Positions 52,177-64,000 of a stretch of DNA of 64,000 bases are shown piece after piece; position 1 is the first letter of the stretch, and the number at the start of each line of letters is the position of its first letter. The stretch comes from Callorhinus ursinus (lineage: Eukaryota; Chordata; Mammalia; Carnivora; Otariidae): assembly GCF_003265705.1 (NCBI RefSeq), contig NW_020313005.1:18953746-19017745 (forward strand), written 5' to 3'. Position numbers and translations under genes: made by a program. Below the pieces are notes generated by a model, which searched no databases, had not been told where the DNA came from, and saw nothing but the letters and a program-made list of their open reading frames with translations.

Positions 52177-54915
52177 CCATAGGTTATTCATCCATTCTTT
52201 GAAGGCTGGGAAAGGAGAGTTGCTCTGCCACCCCGCGACCAGTCAGGAACCTGTGCCCTCTGCAGCTGGACTGTAGTTCAGAAGACCTGAGGTCCCAGGG
52301 GCACAGTTCTCCTCCAGCTCTACTCCACAGAGCAGGTGACCTAACAGATGATGGGGGAAATACGTACCAATCGTATGCATATCCATTTCCATACTTTTTT
52401 TGTGGTGTTTGGATTGTTGCTGGTGGGTAGATCCTGGAAAAGGAATCTATAAGGTAGAAGAATGAGCCCCTTTTGCCTCTCCTTTGCCCTCCTCCCTAAG
52501 ATTGTTTGCCAGGACCCTGGTCCTGTGCATACATGTTCCTAATCCACCAACACACAAGCTGCAGATAGACCAAGTGAAAACTGATAGCCAGATTTCTTGG
52601 AGGAGCAGACAATTTTCTAGAGCTCTCTGTTCCCACCAGGAAACTGCAGATTCCTTCAGGACCACTCTTGAAAGCCAGACCCCCCACGTTCTGTCTAGTT
52701 TCCCAACAATTCCAGAAGAAGGAAGGAAAACATTTCTCAAGGGACTTTTTGCTGATTATTTTCCAACACATCAGCCCTATGGAGGATGTCACTGAAGGCT
52801 GCTTCCCTGGGTGGCTACACTTTTTTTGTTCAGAAGACTTCAAAGCAGACTGCCAAAGCTTCTTGGTAGATCCACCCCCACTCTCCACACCCTTTCCTGA
52901 AAGAGAGTTGCATCACAGATTTTATTTATTCGCTTTCCTCCTAACCCCTCTCCAAGAGCAGTTGAGTTTTGGTCTTTGTGACCTTCCCTCTGTCTCCGTT
53001 CAGCAGAATCACATGGCAGATTGCTTATTCAGCCCAGTGCTTCCAAAGGAAATGGAGACCCTTGCTCCGTGGCTGGGAATGCCTAAAGAGTAGGAAACCC
53101 AGGGGGCTGTGGGGCTTCTCTCTTCACAAGTCTCCAGCAGGGCACTTTAAACTGAACAGATAATATTAGCAAACCTGCAGGGAATTGATTACCCACAAAA
53201 AGCTTTTTACTTCCTGTTCTTTAAGGATCTAATTAGTCTTTAAGAACACTGGAAGATGAAGGCAAAGGTGCTATATCAGGCTGTAGTGTCTTAGAAGAAT
53301 AGAACAATTAGGAGAACTTGTTGGTAGGAAAGGAGGCGGACAATGTGACAAGGGAAGTGCTATACATTAAATGCATGTGAGTAGCTGACAGAAAAGGTTT
53401 AAGGAGGTCATGGGAGACCCTTGCCTTGTGCCCCTCATCCCTTTAGCTTTGCACCTGCCTATTAGTGCCCTTCTGTCACTGAATTATGGATCTCCCCATT
53501 TGGAGGGGAAACTTGGAGTTAGACTGATTAGAATGGGGGCATCAAGTTCTCAGACTCTGAAGTAGATGATGTGCACACAAAGTGGTTTATGGGAGAAAGT
53601 TGTGCAGTCTTACACTTTTTTTTATTCCTCTGGAGGCTTTTACCCATAAAATGTGTTATGCTATGATTGGAAGGCTTTAGGTAGGCTATTACTGCCTAAG
53701 GACAAGATGAATGAGATCATGTCTCATGGCACCTTCTAGCCTTAAAATATGATTTTTACAGCGACTTTATGGCTCCAGAGCTTCTCCCACCCCGGACATT
53801 CACAGGCCCAAGGAGCTCAGCATTTCTAGCTTTAGTAAGTATTTGCAGGAGTGTGGGACTGCAGGGAGTCCAGCCTCACCTACTGAAGCCGATCCTTCAC
53901 CTTTTTCAGCTCGGGCCAGGATGCTCTTCAGGATAGATGGAGTAGCCAGCTCATTTCCACTACCCTTCTCTCCCGATACTTTACCCTCATATGTACTTAG
54001 CCACCTACTTTGCTTTGAATCTCTGCTATTAGGGCTCAGATGTCACACAGAGCCAGTACGTAAGCTGACGCACCATAAAATCCCTGTGGCTATAAATTCT
54101 GAGCAATTTTTTGACACTTCCATCCCAAAGAAAACTTCCTTATATTTCATGTTGTGTAAGAGATGCCACCTCTGTGGTCTGTGCCCCAAAACATAAGCTG
54201 TCCTCAGGCCCTCCTTCTGTCTAGAAGGGAAATCATGGATATCGCCAAGGAAATGTCAAGTTTGGGTAGCAGGCACAGGCAACCATGGAGATCAGCACTT
54301 GGGAGAGAGCCACAGGTATTAAGAAAAGATGCCCCCAGCTGAGAAGTGAGAAAAGGCAATGAACCGGGCCTGCGCTAACCCAGAACGTTCATGATTTTTC
54401 TTTCCCCTTACCCAGCACATTCATTTCCAGTTGCTACTCTTTTCTTTACTTATAGCACCCACCAGCAGTTGTTAGATCCTGGGTGGAGTAAAAATATGTG
54501 TATATGGTTATATGAGTCAGGATGCTTTGGACTGAAGGAAAACTCGAAGGAAATTTTGTTTTCTTCCATAAAATGAGTACCTGAGTAGGGAAGCCCCAGG
54601 GGCAGATGGATTCAGCAACTCTGACCTCATAAATGGCCCAGATTCTTCCCATCTTTCCCCTCTGCTGTTGTAAACATGCTTGTGTAAACATGCTTGTCCG
54701 GTTCTCAGACTGCCTACCTGGTTGCTGCAGTTCGGAGCATCACATTCATATGTAACAATATGAAAGAACAGAATCGTCTCTTCCATGTTTTCTTTTAAAG
54801 AATGGGGAAACCTTTTTCCAGAAACCCTTCAAGAATGCTCTTCTCATGACTCATTGGCCAGAACTGTGCACCCCTAAGCCAATCCACGGCCATTAAAAAT
54901 GGCATTACCTGGTTG
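52177..54915 (+). other. SNX19: SNX19 3' untranslated region (end approximate)
   Basis: No further coding signal follows the stop. Candidate poly(A) signals are ATTAAA at 53366-53371 and ATTAAA at 54892-54897. The latter is followed by a T/G-rich TGGTTGGCTTG, as expected for a cleavage-stimulation element. A canonical AATAAA occurs only further on, at 56241-56246 inside an old L1M end, and could serve a longer isoform. I recognise no repeat across most of this 2.7 kb, which fits a constrained UTR. Open frames here (for example 52668-53093) have no recognisable product. Confidence 0.55.
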
Positions 54916-55109
54916 GCTTGCAATAGTATTTACCCCCTCCGCCCCCAGAGAGGAGGTCACACTCCAGGAAAGTTAGATACCTAAAAAAAAAATCATTAGA
55001 TGTTAGCAAGGAAGAAGCAGAGGATGGGTGTTAATAGACAATGTCTGTTATATCATCTGTACAACATCAACAGATCCCCCGTGGTACTCTAAAAATACCT
55101 GGAATTGGC

Positions 55110-55350
55110 TAAGAGAGAACATTTGCTGAGGGCACCACATGAAGCACTTCACCTGGAGTAACTCATTTAACCCATACACAACCCCGTAAGGTAGGTTCAA
55201 TTATCTGTCCCCATTTCATAGATGAGGAACACAAGGCACGGAGAGATTGTGAGTTGCCCACAGTCATTTGCAAAGAAATGGCAGAGCCTGGATACAAATC
55301 TTGCAGGTCTACCCTCAAGGCTACATGCCTAATAACCATTATACTGGTCT
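55110..55350 (-). mobile_element. MIR SINE
   Basis: GTAACTCATTTAACCCATAC, CCCCATTTCATAGATGAGG and AATGGCAGAGCCTGGATAC are reversed MIR. Confidence 0.78.
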
Positions 55351-55404
55351 GTGTTTCTTAAAATAAGATCATGTTCTCATTTTTAAGGAGCTCATGATCT
55401 AGTA

Positions 55405-55605
55405 CTTTTTTGGTAAAGGGGCAGAGAATAAAAATTCCAGGCTTTGGGGCCATATGGTGGTCTCTGTTGCAACTCAGCTCTTCCATTGTAGCATGAAAGC
55501 AGTCATAGACAATACATATAGCAATAACTGTGGCTGTGTTCCAACAAAATTGTGTTTGCAGAAGCAGGCAGCTGACCAGATTTGGCCCATGAGTTGTTTG
55601 CAGGC
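55405..55605 (+). mobile_element. old hAT-type MER element (family uncertain)
   Basis: GGGCCATATGGTGGTCTCTG, GTAGCATGAAAGCAGTCATAG, GTGGCTGTGTTCCAACAAAA and CCAGATTTGGCCCATGAGTT match a common mammalian MER DNA-transposon tail that I cannot name with certainty. Confidence 0.6.
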
Positions 55606-55624
55606 CTCTTTTTCAGGAGTTAGA

Positions 55625-55730
55625 ACAGTGCTTCTCAAACTTCAGTGTACATGTGATTTACCTGGGACCGTGGTCAAGAGTATGCTGCATTTCTGACAAG
55701 CTCCCAGATGTATGCCAGTGAGAATACAGA
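55625..55730 (+). mobile_element. MER20-type DNA transposon fragment
   Basis: CAGTGCTTCTCAAACTTCAG at the start and GCATTTCTGACAAGCTCCCA further in are MER20 signatures. The far end is missing. Confidence 0.72.
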
Positions 55731-55964
55731 TCTTCAAACACATGTTGAGTATCAAGGGGTTAAAACATAGACAACTCTCAAGTGTGATTGATACACTATT
55801 AAATGTATAGGAAGGGTACTTCATTGAGAGTAGAGGGCCATGGAAAGCCTGAGGTGATAATATGTGAATTGACTTCTGGAAGATTCATGAGAATTAACCA
55901 GTAAAATCATGGGGAGGGTGTCCAGAGGAACAATGAACAATGTGTGCAAAGACAGAGTTGCCAC

Positions 55965-56250
55965 AGAAGGACAAATACTGTATGATTCCACATATCTGAA
56001 GTACCTAGCATGGTCAGCCTCACAGAAACAGTAGAAATGTGGTTGTTGGGAATTAGAGAGGGGAATGGGGAGCATGTAATGGGTACCGAGTTTCAATTTT
56101 GCCAAATGAAAACAGATTCTGGAGATCTGTTTTATCAACTGTGTAAGTAGACGTGACACTCCAGAGCTGTACACTGAAAATAGTTAAGATGGCAAATTGT
56201 AGATTCTGTTTATTGTACTACAATCAAGACATGTAAAATGAATAAAAGCT
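55965..56250 (+). mobile_element. L1M-type LINE-1 3' end
   Basis: GGACAAATACTGTATGATTC, TAATGGGTACCGAGTTTCAA, GAGCTGTACACTGAAAATAG and a terminal AATAAA (56241-56246). Its AATAAA could serve as a distal SNX19 poly(A) signal. Confidence 0.75.
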
Positions 56251-56564
56251 GTGGAAAGCTACAAGGCACAGCTTGCAGGGAAGGAGAGGCGAGGGCCGGG
56301 GGAGGGGCCTGTCTGGGGCGGTGTGCTAAGGAAGCTGGCACTGTTCTCCCTCTCCACCGTGGGGAATTGTTGAGGAATCTTCCTGAAGAGTATTTTTCAT
56401 CAAAGTTCACAGTTCCTGCTTATGGGAAACATGGGAGTTTGATTGCACATGCAAACAGCCCTTGGATTTGACACCTGTCTCAGTCATTTTCTGATCCCCC
56501 CCCCTTAATTTCTTCAAGTCTGTTCCCATTATTTCTTACATATGAGATGGCTTCAGCATCTATA

Positions 56565-56760
56565 GAGTATAATGAGCTGGAAGCAGTAACAGCCTGATTG
56601 AAACCCTAGCTCTGCCACTTAATCAGCTGTGAGGAAGTGGTCAGGTAACTTAGCTTCGTTGGGACTTAACATTTCTCTCTCAGAAAAAGGGACAAATATA
56701 TTACAAACATTTTGAGAAGTGAATTGTAAGAACAAGCTTTATAAAGTAGCAAGTGCTATG
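56565..56760 (+). mobile_element. MIR SINE, sense (diverged)
   Basis: GAAACCCTAGCTCTGCCACT, GTGAGGAAGTGGTCAGGTAA and AGTAGCAAGTGCTAT follow MIR order. Confidence 0.6.
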
Positions 56761-58199
56761 CTATAAAAATGTCCATGGCGGCATTCTCCTGCTCTTCTGG
56801 GGATGCCTTGCTTCAGGAACCATGCAGCTGAGCTGTCCTCTGGCGAGCCCCGGTTCCCCAGCCCTCTCAGAACCTGCTGTTTGTCTTGGCCTTCCTTTGC
56901 ACTGGAGCAATATGTGTTCTCCCAGGAGGAGGAAAGGAAAGTTAGCCAACCCTGCTGGATACAGATGGGAATGGGAACCAACCAGGAGAGGAAAGGAAAC
57001 CATGATGCTTTTGTAGCCCAAGGTCCGACTGGGCAAGCTCTTCCCTAACTTGGCATCTCTGTTTCCTTTCCACTGAGTGCGCCAGAAATCACTGGGCAGT
57101 AGCTGCTTGCACTGGCTCTGTGGGCAGGAGAATGAAGCCACTGCAGGGTGCATTTCCGCTTACAAGCCTCCATCACTCTTCTGTGGCCTAAGGCATGAGA
57201 GCGGCTGCTTCGCACAGACTTGTTTCTCAGAAAAGAGCCAGTGAGGGGAGACTACCGAATCTTACTTCCGTATCCTGACTCGCCCAGTATTTCTTACACA
57301 AGGACGTCCCCGGCTTATTTTAAAAAGAAAGACAAAACCCCAGAAGAATGTGTCAAGCAAGTGAAAATCATCAGAGCCCGTTGCCTGCTGTGACCCAACA
57401 GCAACAGGGTTTGAAGCCGAGGCAGCACTGAAGTGGCGGAGAAAATGCGGGCACCACAGCCTCCTGGGCAGATCCGCTGTGCTACCTCAGCCTTGCTGAG
57501 CCTTCTTGCCGCCTCCCTACACCTCTCACCCGTCTCTGGTCCGAAAGTACATTTGAACTCTGCTTTCTTGGAAGCGCAAACAAGCACGTGACAGAATCCC
57601 GAGAGCTCCTGTCTCTGATGTCTCTTCCACATGACAAAAACTGGTGTCTCTCCACCTCTTGACTCTTCAAACCTCACCTGCAGGTGCTTCAGTAGAAGTC
57701 ACTAGCACCCTGTTGCTGAGATGTGGAAGTTTGGGAGGGAAAAAAAATGAAAGGGGAAAAAATAATAGTATCAAAGTCCAAACTTAGAAAACATTTCTTG
57801 AAGTGACATTACCTACTCCTTTCAACTCAAAATAGGCCTCTTTGTCCCCCGAGTTTTGTTTAGGAAATGCAAGCTAATTTTAATATTAGGGTGTTGTAAT
57901 GATTAAGAAGGTTAAGTCCGTGTCCTATATCTAAATCCATACTTTGGTTTTTTTTCTTCCCCGTCACTGTTGCAGCCTGTTACAAGCAGTGGAGAGCTGG
58001 CTATAATTACTTTTAGACACTTGGCGTTAATCAATGAGGGAAAAGGCCAAGTTAGATAAACCGAAAGTCTGTGATTGCAGAGAAAGGCTCTAGTATATCT
58101 ACAGAAGCCAAGACTTCGCTGTTCTGGGTTGAATTGGATTTAGTGACTTTCAAGCTCAGGGCATCGGCCCTTCGCCTGTGCTCATTAGAGAATCATCCT
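56761..58199. other. unassigned downstream sequence
   Basis: A moderately GC-rich stretch (56800-57700) with several overlapping short open frames on both strands and no recognisable product. There is no splice-supported exon chain and no repeat I can name. Confidence 0.5.
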
Positions 58200-58251
58200 T
58201 AAATTTTTATTTATTTATTTTTTAAGATTTTATTTATTTGAGAATCATCCT
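58188..58251 (-). mobile_element. 40-bp tail-only SINE insertion
   Basis: A perfect 12-bp duplication GAGAATCATCCT (58188-58199 and 58240-58251) flanks only the 3' tail of a minus-strand CAN-SINE (T-rich, with AAGATTTTATTTATTT). It is an extremely 5'-truncated retrotransposition. Confidence 0.85.
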
Positions 58252-58599
58252 GCCCCAGTAGCAATGGAAAGATTAACAAAGATTTAGCAAAATATCTGCA
58301 TTTCGTATCTTGCCTTTAGGGAGGATTGACCTTACTAAGAAAAAAAAAAAGCCCTTTTGGAGTTCACATTCTTTACCTGTACTAACATGGAATCCAAATT
58401 CAAAGAATGGCAAGCCAGTTCCTTTCCAGCTTTGTGTCCTTGTGTCAAAAGTTTGCCTGTAAATGCAGATAATTCAAGAATACTGAGGGCACCTTTCATT
58501 AAGCCTTCATGTGTCTCAGGGAGAGTCACGTAGGCTTGGTGGGCAGTAGGACTTTTGCTGGGAGACAGAATGTGTTATGGAGATGGTTTGTCAGGAGGT

Positions 58600-58985
58600 T
58601 GGATGAGATGGTTTCCCAGAAATCTAGGGGCCTGCATCCTGCTCTTTCCTGCTTCTTTCCTTTGACCCATGTTCTTCCAGCTGTGTGTGCACACATGGGC
58701 ACCCTCTGTCAGGGCCAGTTCAAGTTTCTCCGACTCCATGGAGCTTTATCTGACTGTGCCAGCCAAAATTCTCTCTCCTTCCTCTGCATGAGTTTACACG
58801 GCCTGTCAATGTGATCAAAATCCATGTGCATTTTATGGGGTCGTCAGTAAGAGATGCCAATTCTTCAAGGACAAGGAACATAGAATCCTTTTTATTCCCA
58901 TTATAATTATATGCCTATTCCTCACCCTTCCCATAGACACACCTAATGCATAGTAGGTACAAAATAAATGCTGAAGTTCATTTAG
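58600..58985 (+). mobile_element. L2 LINE 3' end
   Basis: TTCTTCAAGGACAAGGAACA and GCATAGTAGGTACAAAATAA, then ATGCTGAA, match the sense L2 end; the upstream limit is uncertain. Confidence 0.65.
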
Positions 58986-60681
58986 TTAAAGGAGATATGC
59001 TTATTAGCTTTTAGAAGGTAAAATATGTTAATGAATTCAATGAATTTCCTGGGGGCAGAAGATGTGTGAGAGGGACAAGGGGAAAGCACATTTTTGCTTT
59101 TCTGACCTTATATCTGTTCAGCAGCAAATATCAAATGAAAGAAGTTGGTTTTTATATTTCCTGTGCCAAAATCCACACCATTTTATAACAGTACTGTTTG
59201 CAGTCTCAGTATGTGGGCCATGAGGTGCTAAAACTGTAAGCTTTTTAAAGAAAATTAGTCCTGATTTGAAGATTTTATTTTTTAAATCCTCCAGTCACAA
59301 AAATACGCAACATACCCTGTCTACTCTATAGTCCTCACCATTACCTACTGGATCAGAAAACAAAAATCTGTGGGAAATACTCTCAACTCTTTCCTGCCCC
59401 AGACACAAATTTGTAAGAAAGCAGTTACCATGAAGACTTGCTTGCTATGCAAATTCTTTAAAATTACCTTGGAAATTCTTTGGTCCCAGATTTAAGATTA
59501 TTTATTTCAGACCTTCTCTAACAGCTTATCTAAGCCATGTCTAAGATTGCACAAGCAAAATTCTTCAAACACAAAGGAATAACCTTAAAGAAAAGAAAGG
59601 ATAGCAGAAATTCCCCCTCGCTCTTAAAGGTGTTTGCTGTCTTCCACACATTTCCTACAACTCTTTGCCCAAACACAACAGATCAAAACTAGGCAGCTGC
59701 CATAAGAATGAAAACTAATGAACACATCTGGACTCGCTACAGGTCAACATGTTGGCCCCGGGGGGATAAAATCACCTGCTATTGTGGAGCCCCCAGAACG
59801 AGCCCCCGGGCCATGATTTGAAAGAGGGCAAGAGCAGGTAAAGGAGCACAGGAGGAAGTTCAGTCTGAGAATTAAACCAATGATGCATTTCATGAAAAGA
59901 AGGAAACTCTAGACAATATAGTGCTTGGGTCATATATTATCTTAGAGTAGGTCCACTGTGAAGGATCCCATCTGCTGTGGAATGAAGTCCATTCTGGTGC
60001 CAGTGAACATATGCACAACACATGATGTGGAATAGTCTCTGGAGCCAAGATTGGTTCTGTATCCACCCCAGGGCAGGTTGGTCAGTCTCCAGTGTAAACC
60101 TCCTTGGGATTAACCACTTATTCCAGTGTTGTGCACTGGCTAATTAATACCAGACCTGTTCCAGACAGCTTTGTACATCCTGCATATGGATGAAGATCCA
60201 AAAAGTTTTTTTTAGTGATCTGTTTGGATGGGACAGAGAAAGCCGAAGCAGAAGTCATCCCCATGTACAGGTGTGTTACCTTGCAGATGGGGGCTTGTTG
60301 GGGGGCAAATGACATTTACCAGGCAGAAAGTTTGCCTGGACACGTAAGGGGAGAAAAGGGTGCATGTGATGGATGCAGAAGTAACATCTGTGGCCTTAAG
60401 GCTTGAAGAGCAGGGCTATGCACCTTTTAGCATTCTGAAGAGGATTGAGGCAAGAGCTTGTGTTTCAGCGAGGTTTTGGATATGGAAGAATGCCCACTGT
60501 TGGGGTGGAATGACCCGAATTCTTTACCAGATTAGGGTTTCTGTGGATTTTTCCCAAGTGATAGAAATTTTCCTCTTCTAGTCTCGTTGATAGCAGGCAG
60601 TGTTGGACCAATAGTTTGCCTAAGCCAATTCTTTTTTTTTTCCAATTCCTCAATTCCTTCTCTATATTATTTCTGAAACCC
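58986..60681. other. unassigned intergenic sequence
   Basis: I see no gene, RNA or repeat I can name here. Short open frames at 60118-60653 overlap each other on both strands and lack any recognisable product. Confidence 0.5.
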
Positions 60682-60859
60682 CACCTTTTTAAAAAATTTA
60701 TTTAAGAGAAAGCATGGGTGGAGGGAAGGGGCAGAGGGAGAGGGAGAAGCAGACTCCGCACTGAGCAGGGAGCCCGACACGGGGCTTGATCCCCGGGCCC
60801 CGGGATGATGACCTGAGCCGAAGGCAGACGCTTAACCAACTGAGCCACCCAGGCGCCCC
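60682..60859 (-). mobile_element. CAN-SINE, minus strand, intergenic
   Basis: TGACCTGAGCCGAAGGCAGA and GAGCCACCCAGGCGCCCC. A short duplication TCTGAAACCC lies at 60672-60681 and 60860-60869. A (CAAAA)n run follows at about 60896-60918. Confidence 0.9.
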
Positions 60860-61259
60860 TCTGAAACCCTTTCCTTAAACACTAAGTAAATAAAAAACAA
60901 AACAAAACAAAACAAAACCTTTTCAAAAAACTGCATATTTCTGGGTCTTTTCTCTTTTTTCTGTGTGCAGCACCAATACTGCTTTTCTTCATTCTTAAAT
61001 TTTTCTCCTGTATCAGTTTACGAATCTTCATGGGTTGGCTTGGCTGCCCCACTAGTCTAATTGTCTTTTTGATAAATTAATATGGACAGTAACTTAAGGT
61101 TACATGTAAATCTTAAACATGATATTTCTTGTACTTGACTCACATTTGATGTTCTGTGAGGAAGACTGCCCTTATTGTCCCCTCCTGTGAAATCAGAATA
61201 ACCACCAATCCTAAGATTAAACATTTTGATAAATTCCATGTCCCAAGCTATTCACACAA

Positions 61260-61642
61260 TGTTATAGACTAAATGTTGTGTCTCTCCAAAATTCGTATGT
61301 TGAAGCCCTAGCCCCCAGTGTGATGGTATGTAGGAGGTGGGGCCTTTGGGAGCTACTGAGATTTAGGTGAGGTCAGGAGGGCAGTGCTCCCATGATGGGA
61401 TTAGTGCCCTTAAATGAAGAAAAGACAACAGCGCTTCCTCTTTCCTCATGCATGTAAAGAACAGGTCACGTGAGCACATAGTGAGAAGATGACCACCTGC
61501 AAGCCAAGAGCAGAGGCTGTAGAAGGAAACCCACCTGCCAGCACCTTTATCTTAGACATCCAGCCTCCAGAACTGTGAGCAAGAGTTTTTGTTTAAACCA
61601 CCAGTCTGTGGTATTTTGTTACAGCAGCCGGAACTAAGATAC
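61260..61642 (+). mobile_element. MLT1A-type MaLR solo LTR
   Basis: It starts TGTTATAGACTAAATGTTGT, with GTATGTTGAAGCCCTAGCCC, GGAGGTGGGGCCTTTGGGAG, CCAGCCTCCAGAACTGTGAG and the end GCAGCCGGAACTAAGATAC. Nearly complete and closer to the MLT1A consensus than the LTR at 5410. Confidence 0.85.
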
Positions 61643-62692
61643 ACAATTAGAAAGTTTAGCCACATAAATCTCTTGCCCTGATTTTAAGTCCAGATTCTGA
61701 GACTCAGAGAATTTAGTGACTTTCTGAGCCTTCCATGGCAAACCTGTTGTAAAAAACAGTTCAAGCACTAAAAAATATAAAACTGCCCCTAGAGATATTG
61801 CTAAAGCTTTCCTCTCCCTCAAATTACCTCTATGAGTTTACCCTCCTAGAGAAACTTTCTGAAAACTGGTGACAAAATACTGAATAATTAATGCTCAAAT
61901 GGGAAGGATGATGGGTAAAAGCAAAAAATGGTTGCTAATTGCATGTTTGTAGTTCTATATGCCTTTTACCTACCCACACTGATAAACAATATATAATAAA
62001 GAAGTTCCTTTTTAAAAAATAAAATGTAATTAAAAGTTTATCTTAAATTGGCTGGACTTAACACAGCTTGCTTGAAACATACTGGCTGTATTCATTGAGA
62101 AGCACCTAGGGTAGTCCAAGTGTCCAGCCTAACCTGTGCCTTCCATGATGTCTGCCTGTCTTCCTCACTGGGCTGTAAATCCCTGGAAGCCACATTGTCT
62201 TGTTTACTGCAGTCTCTCCAGCATTAAGCATTACAACATGGCACCTCGCTATTTTCTCCTTATGCTGTCACCTCGCAAATTCTCAGAAAGCTTGTCTAGT
62301 CCCTCTCTCCTCTCCACATGGGCCTGTGACAGACTTTGCCTGGACACAGTTGTTTGATCCATAAATGAACTTGGCAGCCTTCTTGTGTCAATGAGTAACA
62401 TTTTTCTTTCCTTCTGGTAGTCTTGGAATCCTCATCAACATCTGGCAATTTTCTTTCCATCTTCCTACACACACAATAGAGCCCACACCCCTCAAAACCC
62501 CCTTGACTAGCCAGATGACGAGAACACCAAGTTCCATGGAAGCAAAGGTGGAGCCCTGGCCTTGTGTCTGCCCCGCCCTCCCCTCTGCTGTGAGTATACT
62601 GACTCCTCAGTTTGATACCAGAGGAGGGTATCTGGCGTGAATTTCATAGCAGCAGCAGGCTTCATCTGAACCTTGGGCGCTCCTATGGTCCT

Positions 62693-62706
62693 GTTGCCAT
62701 GGTAAC
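62693..62706. promoter_or_regulatory. perfect RFX X-box palindrome
   Basis: GTTGCCATGGTAAC is fully palindromic and fits the RFX consensus GTNRCC-N2-RGYAAC in both halves. It sits in an intergenic, fairly GC-rich and apparently repeat-free stretch (about 62560-63190), about 10 kb downstream of SNX19. That suggests an enhancer rather than a repeat-borne motif. Confidence 0.55.
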
Positions 62707-63444
62707 CAGCCACCACTTGACTCTAATGCCCTTTAAGACTGTCTGGTCTGAGGTGGTAATGTCCCCAAAAGCAGACCCCGGACTGGCAGCTCTTCACTAT
62801 GACCCCTCTCGTAAGCACATAGCCAACTGGAACTTCTCGGTTGCTGGGGTGAAGGGGCCGCTTTATTACCCCCGGAGGAATCAGATGAATTCTGGGCGCA
62901 AAAACTGGTGTTGCCTTTTTTTTTACCCTAAAAGACATATTCTCCAATTCCCAACCTAGCTTCTGTGACACGGTTTTCTCCCTTTCTTACTACCTCCTGT
63001 GTTCAAAATGCTGAGCTGAAGTGGGAGGGAGCAAGAGCACAAAAGAATTTGAGTTACCTTCCTGTCAGGAGGGGAAGTCTCCGCCCACAGTGTGGGAAAC
63101 ACGAAGACGGTGGTGGGGGGCAGAAAGTCAGTCTCCTGGGATGTGTTATTGTAATTGACTGTTTCCACTCACAGGAACACACAGCACCATAAATGGGAGC
63201 AGATTTCAGTCTTTAAAGGGAAGCATTCCTTCCCACAGCAACACAGGTGATTAATAGTATCCGTGAGACCCATATAGATGGTGCCTATTTAACGCTTTAG
63301 GTGTGTAAAGGCGGAGAAGGAAACATTTCAAATAGCTTGAAAAAATGACCACTTCATCCTTTGGAATTGTCACATGATACAGATTTTGAACAAATTCCCA
63401 TTCACTCCAAACCCAGGCAGAAGGGAAGCAACAAGCGGGAGGAA

Positions 63445-63600
63445 CATATTTGCCTGGGCATTGGAAGAACTGGCTTCTAGTCATAGGTCATAGTGATCCT
63501 GGGCAAATCTCTGCTTGCCTGGACTGAGGCTTCTTTCCGCCATACAGAGAGGCTGGCCTGAATAATAGGTAAGACCCTGTCCAGCTCTGCAACATCAGAG
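63445..63600 (+). mobile_element. MIR-like fragment
   Basis: TGGAAGAACTGGCTTCTAGT, ATCCTGGGCAAATCTCTGCT and the Y-rich segment after it resemble a sense MIR, strongly diverged. Confidence 0.45.
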
Positions 63601-63766
63601 CTGCATCTTCCAGTTCTCCGCCAGTTTCTGGAACAGTGATAATGCTCTCTAAATGTGTGTCATGGAAATGGATGTATTATTATATTTCATCTTGACTTTT
63701 ATCTCAATAGAGATTTTCTTCCACCTCATTTGGGTCTAGATTTCAGGAAGGAAAAGGGAAGCATAA

Positions 63767-63790
63767 TGAAGGAAGGAAGGAAGGAAAGAA
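63767..63790. repeat. (GAAG)n short tandem repeat
   Basis: About five GAAG units. Confidence 0.85.
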
Positions 63791-64000
63791 GCTTTGAGAT
63801 ATTCTTTCTGAGAGGAATGTCTTGTCTCTCTCTGGGATCCTAGTATATGAAGTTCCTAGCCTACATTTTCCCTCTTTAAGCCTGCCAAAGTCAAATGGGT
63901 TAAGTATACCATACAGGTTTAAGGAATAAACTACATCCCCAAATTTTCATGGAGTCCAAAGACCTATTCATCTCCAAACAGCCTTTCTTAGGATGATGGT

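Noticed and set aside
52484..53163. 141-codon and 103-codon open frames after the SNX19 stop
   Set aside because: They lie in the probable 3' UTR on overlapping frames of both strands and have no recognisable motif.
56210..57677. Cluster of open frames up to 130 codons downstream of SNX19
   Set aside because: The GC-rich segment gives frames on both strands, with no splice-compatible exon series, no start-context pattern and no known domain.
15834..60869. tRNA genes suggested by the SINE A and B boxes
   Set aside because: These are the tRNA-Lys-related heads of CAN-SINEs with tails and target duplications, not functional tRNA genes.
1..64000. CRISPR arrays, operons, phage genes or integrated bacterial clusters
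   Set aside because: The window has mammalian repeat content and an intron-rich gene. No regularly spaced repeats or dense same-strand open frames are present.

Overview
The window is nuclear DNA from a carnivoran mammal, most likely an arctoid caniform such as a bear, seal or mustelid. At least nine tRNA-Lys-type CAN-SINEs occur on both strands, with the head GGGTGCCTGGGTGGCTCAG. They lack the GGCGCAGCGGTTT head typical of dog SINEC_Cf. Carnivore-type LINE-1 ends are also present, with the older mammalian background of MIR, L2, MER5/MER20 and MaLR LTRs. The genus call rests on remembered repeat consensus sequences, not on a search.

The window holds one convincing protein-coding gene: SNX19 (sorting nexin 19), on the + strand. 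A CpG-rich, TATA-less promoter lies at about 11.7-12.3 kb. Eleven coding exons run from the ATG at 12401 to the TAG at 52174-52176. Every junction is GT-AG, the reading frame is continuous across all ten introns, and the product is 1001 residues. The first exon encodes 568 residues: two membrane segments, the PXA domain, a long acidic linker and the start of the PX domain. Exons 2-6 complete the PX domain and its basic tail, and exons 7-11 encode the linker and the C-terminal nexin domain. Intron 8 (24.3 kb) makes up more than half of the gene.

Layout: 1-0.6 kb is the 5' end of a LINE-1 running leftward out of the window. 1.3-2.5 kb is a broken endogenous-retrovirus pol remnant. 2.5-5 kb is old L1 debris. 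5.4-7.9 kb is a nest of repeats (an MLT1-type LTR, a second old repeat and two young truncated L1s with clear target-site duplications). 7.9-11.4 kb is L2 and MaLR sequence. 11.7-52.2 kb is SNX19 (3' UTR probably to about 54.9 kb). 55-64 kb is intergenic, with MIR, L1M, L2, a SINE, an MLT1 LTR and a perfect RFX X-box at 62.7 kb.

I found no RNA gene, CRISPR array, operon or novel gene cluster, and nothing that supports an undescribed system. The most useful observations are the complete SNX19 exon model, possible 5' UTR control (uORFs, cryptic splicing), candidate CTCF sites, the X-box, the dated nested insertions, and two miniature SINE insertions or footprints.
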